Source of the DNA: Chaenocephalus aceratus
Taxonomy: Eukaryota > Chordata > Actinopteri > Perciformes > Channichthyidae
Length of the DNA stretch: 64,000 nucleotides
Assembly: GCA_023974075.1 (NCBI GenBank)
Contig: JAMFTG010000219.1
Span: 153,029-217,028 of the forward strand
Reading direction: 5' to 3'
Below the pieces are notes generated by a model. That model did no database searches. It was given only the letters and a program-made list of their open reading frames with translations, and was not told the origin of the DNA. The position numbers and the translations under genes are program-made. Position 1 is the stretch's first letter. Each line of letters starts with the position of its first letter. This document shows, piece after piece, positions 62,301 to 64,000 of the stretch.

Positions 62301-63196
62301 CGTCCCCTCACCCTCTTCCAGTCGTCGGGGGACAGGTGTCGGATCTGGTCCTGAGGGACGAGGTCTTTCAGGACCTTAGAGATGTTGATGAAGTGAGATT
62401 TATCGTCCTCAAACTTCACCCTGTAGATCAGAGCGGCCAGCTGGTGCACCTCCTCCTTCAGACACTTGTGGTAACCCCGCAGGTACTTCGGGAGCTCCTG
62501 CAGAGAAACGCAACCAGAAATATACTTCAATTATTTGGGTTTTTTAACATAGAAAGAACTTACAGTCACACAACACAAAAATAACACTCCCCAGGCTCAA
62601 CATCGAACATTCAGGAAATATTCATATTCATCCATTTCCACTTGATCACTCTCAAGGAAATGCATCAACGTGCCTCATATCTCCGTACATCAATTTTCTT
62701 TCCTTTTGATCACATAGGTTCATGTTTCCCGCAGCCACGTTGCAGACGTAGGACCCATGTATTGCTTTTTAAATGAATGAATAAAAGGTTTAAAGACTGC
62801 TCTCTGAGCGCTGCTGCTCACCTGGTAGTAGTGGAAGATGGAGTCGGCCATCGTGTCTTTTCCCGGCGTGGTGTTGGTCCACAGCTTCTTCATGAAGAAC
62901 ACCTGATACGTCAGAGAAGGCAGGACACCTGCACACACGCACACACACACGCACACACACACGCACACACACACACACACACACACGCGCACGCGCACAC
63001 GCACACACACACACACACACACGCACGCACGCACGCACACGTTATTAAAATCCACAACAATGTACAATACCTTTACATTCGACAGAATATTTGTGTTTGT
63101 TGCTTTACCGTCTTTCACGTGCCGAGCTTTCTTGATCCAGTCTGTCAGATGCCTCACGAAGTCGAAGAAGAAGTCTCCGTCGGGCACACTGATGAC
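58237..63196 (-). CDS. myo7a: Unconventional myosin-VIIa, C-terminal 264 residues (5' part outside window)
   Basis: MYO7A is the actin motor of hair-cell stereocilia and retinal cells, with a tail of paired MyTH4-FERM modules (family knowledge). Minus-strand exons: 63196-63109, 62928-62822, 62497-62312, 61052-60936, 60701-60618, 58958-58839, 58329-58237. All are GT-AG and phase-consistent, 795 nt including TGA. The protein text follows the vertebrate MYO7A end closely: [157 protein letters not shown]. This covers the second FERM domain to the C terminus. Upstream exons lie beyond 64000. The teleost aa/ab paralogue is not resolved. Confidence 0.96.
59030..60617. other. myo7a intron with nested repeats
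   Basis: It holds a repeat with ends GCATGGGCGTAGTTTCCACT (59163) and a poly-C/GTCACACCCTTGAC end (about 60455). It is interrupted by (GT)n at 59302-59337 and by Harbinger-like copy 4. No exon was seen between 58958 and 60618. Confidence 0.7.
59460..60059 (-). mobile_element. Harbinger-like non-autonomous element, copy 4
   Basis: The most intact copy: GGCGCGTTCACACCGCGGTA at the left and TACTGCGGTGTGAATGCGCC at the right. The interior is inverted relative to copies 1-3. It is nested in an older repeat whose ends are near 59163 (GCATGGGCGTAGTTTCCACT) and 60455, inside a myo7a intron. Confidence 0.87.
61508..61820. mobile_element. MITE with TA-flanked TIR CCGTACTTGTCGGACTATAA, copy 2
   Basis: Same family and orientation as 20892-21181. 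It retains an extra GCGCACCTGCATATGAGCCG segment after the left end. It lies in a myo7a intron. Confidence 0.78.
61879..62254. mobile_element. hAT-type MITE (TAGGGGTCGACCGATAATCG), perfect 8-bp duplication
   Basis: 376 bp. The left end TAGGGGTCGACCGATAATCG pairs with the right end ATCGGTCGATCCCCA. Target ATTCGTAT is duplicated exactly at 61871-61878 and 62255-62262. ATCGGTTATCGG-type motifs inside. A bare terminus of the same family occurs at 12811-12832. Confidence 0.9.
62312..62497 (-). CDS. myo7a: myo7a exon, central lobe of second FERM
   Basis: 62 codons, [62 protein letters not shown]. Phase 0 at both ends. Donor AGG|GTGAGG. Confidence 0.96.
62822..62928 (-). CDS. myo7a: myo7a exon, second [19 protein letters not shown]
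   Basis: It begins with two bases completing Gly from the previous exon, then [20 protein letters not shown] and [15 protein letters not shown]. The acceptor is formed directly at the edge of a complex (CA)n tract (62932-63040). Confidence 0.95.
62932..63040. repeat. Complex (CA)n/(CG) microsatellite
   Basis: (CA)n interspersed with CG dinucleotides (CACGCGCACGCGCACACG, then ACGCACGCACGC). Mostly alternating purine-pyrimidine. It lies between two myo7a exons. Confidence 0.95.
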
Positions 63197-63765
63197 CTGC
63201 AAAACAGGAATGTTTGGAGATATTTTGATAAACGTGTTCTGAATGATAACGAGTTTGTAACGTCAGCACGACGACCACTTAGGAAATGTTCTGGAGCTTC
63301 TAACCAAATCACACATCAGGTGGAGAAAGTAGACTTTACTTCGATGACAAGTTCTTATAATGATATCTCACCCAAAGCGCTCCGTATGGACCAGGACATG
63401 GTTTAATATCAAAGAACATTAAGCATCATCTGGTTCATGAAAGACTTTCAGTGTAATTCGGTGTTTATTTGAATGAAAAAAGGCTTTAAAAGTTTAGAAA
63501 ATCTCCCTCAAATCTCCTCTGCAGCATCATCCTAACGTCTAGCAATCAACTGTGGGATGTCATTAAAATAAATGTTAAGGTTTATAGCAACAACGATGCT
63601 GTTTATATTGTACAGGTTGTCTATTAACTAGGGCTGTCAAGTTAACGCACATTTTATGTTAACGCATGTAATTTTTGTCCTCGGCCCGCACCGTAGTTTC
63701 AGAGCCCAAAGGCTTGACGTTGTTGTTGTTGTAAGTTAGTTGGATGGTGGGAGATGAGAGAGAGA

Positions 63766-63799
<34 letters not shown>

Positions 63800-64000
63800 C
63801 AGAGAGAGAGAGAGACAGAGAGAGAGGCAGAGAGAGAGAGACAAGATAGAGAGAGAGACAGAGAGAGAGAGACACAGACAGACAGACAGAGACAGAGAGA
63901 CAGCGAGAGACAGAGAGAGAGACAGCGAGAGAGAGACACAGACAACAGACAGAGACAGAGAGAGAGAGACAGACAAGCGAGAGAGACACAAGACAGACAG
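63197..64000. other. myo7a intron to window edge; (AG)n tract
   Basis: No exon was recognised. A GGGCTGTCAAGTTAACGC hAT-like terminus lies at 63633. From 63750 to the edge is an impure (AG)n/(ACAG)n purine tract of over 240 bp. Confidence 0.6.

Larger units (their letters stand above)
61053..62311. other. myo7a intron with two MITEs
   Basis: Contains the TA-flanked MITE 61508-61820 and the hAT-type element 61879-62254. The rest is AT-rich with no coding signal. Confidence 0.7.

Overview
The window is vertebrate nuclear DNA, almost certainly from a ray-finned (teleost) fish. Genes are split by GT-AG introns. Introns and spacers are filled with fish-type DNA-transposon remnants (hAT, PIF/Harbinger and one TTAA-flanked family), tRNA-derived SINEs, an L2/Rex-type LINE fragment, very long (CA)n tracts and minisatellites. 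Four protein-coding genes can be assembled exon by exon with matching splice phases. Their set (rsf1, aqp11, gdpd4, myo7a) matches the neighbourhood that is contiguous on human chromosome 11q13.5-q14.1.

Layout. 1-15486 (+): the 3' part of rsf1, a chromatin-remodelling subunit with a PHD finger and acidic/basic tails, in 11 exons and open at the left window edge. 15487 to about 18020: its likely 3' UTR and flank. 18021-21948: repeat-rich spacer. 21949-30198 (-): complete three-exon aqp11; its 6.8-kb intron 2 holds a transposon nest with a 1.1-kb alternating purine-pyrimidine CACGTG array and a 37-bp minisatellite. 30199-36080: spacer with one possible non-coding first exon for the next gene. 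36117-54465 (+): gdpd4, a multi-pass glycerophosphodiester phosphodiesterase, in 15 coding exons. Exon 2 is one base short of an open frame. 54466-58236: convergent spacer with a speculative small minus-strand gene for a secreted repeat protein (54700-55143). 58237-63196 (-): the last seven coding exons of myo7a (second FERM region and C terminus), open at the right edge. 63197-64000: spacer or intron ending in an (AG)n tract.

The four genes are not a functional operon: a nuclear chromatin factor, an intracellular-membrane aquaporin, a membrane phosphodiesterase and a hair-cell/retinal myosin. Their linkage is conserved vertebrate synteny. The most unusual aspect is the repeat biology. Several minisatellites have grown inside transposon bodies: three arrays have the same 37-bp period, one 48-bp array lies in a dispersed repeat, and one 14-bp array lies inside a LINE reading frame. 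Because 37 and 14 are not multiples of three, these arrays create very long false reading frames on both strands. Those were rejected as genes.
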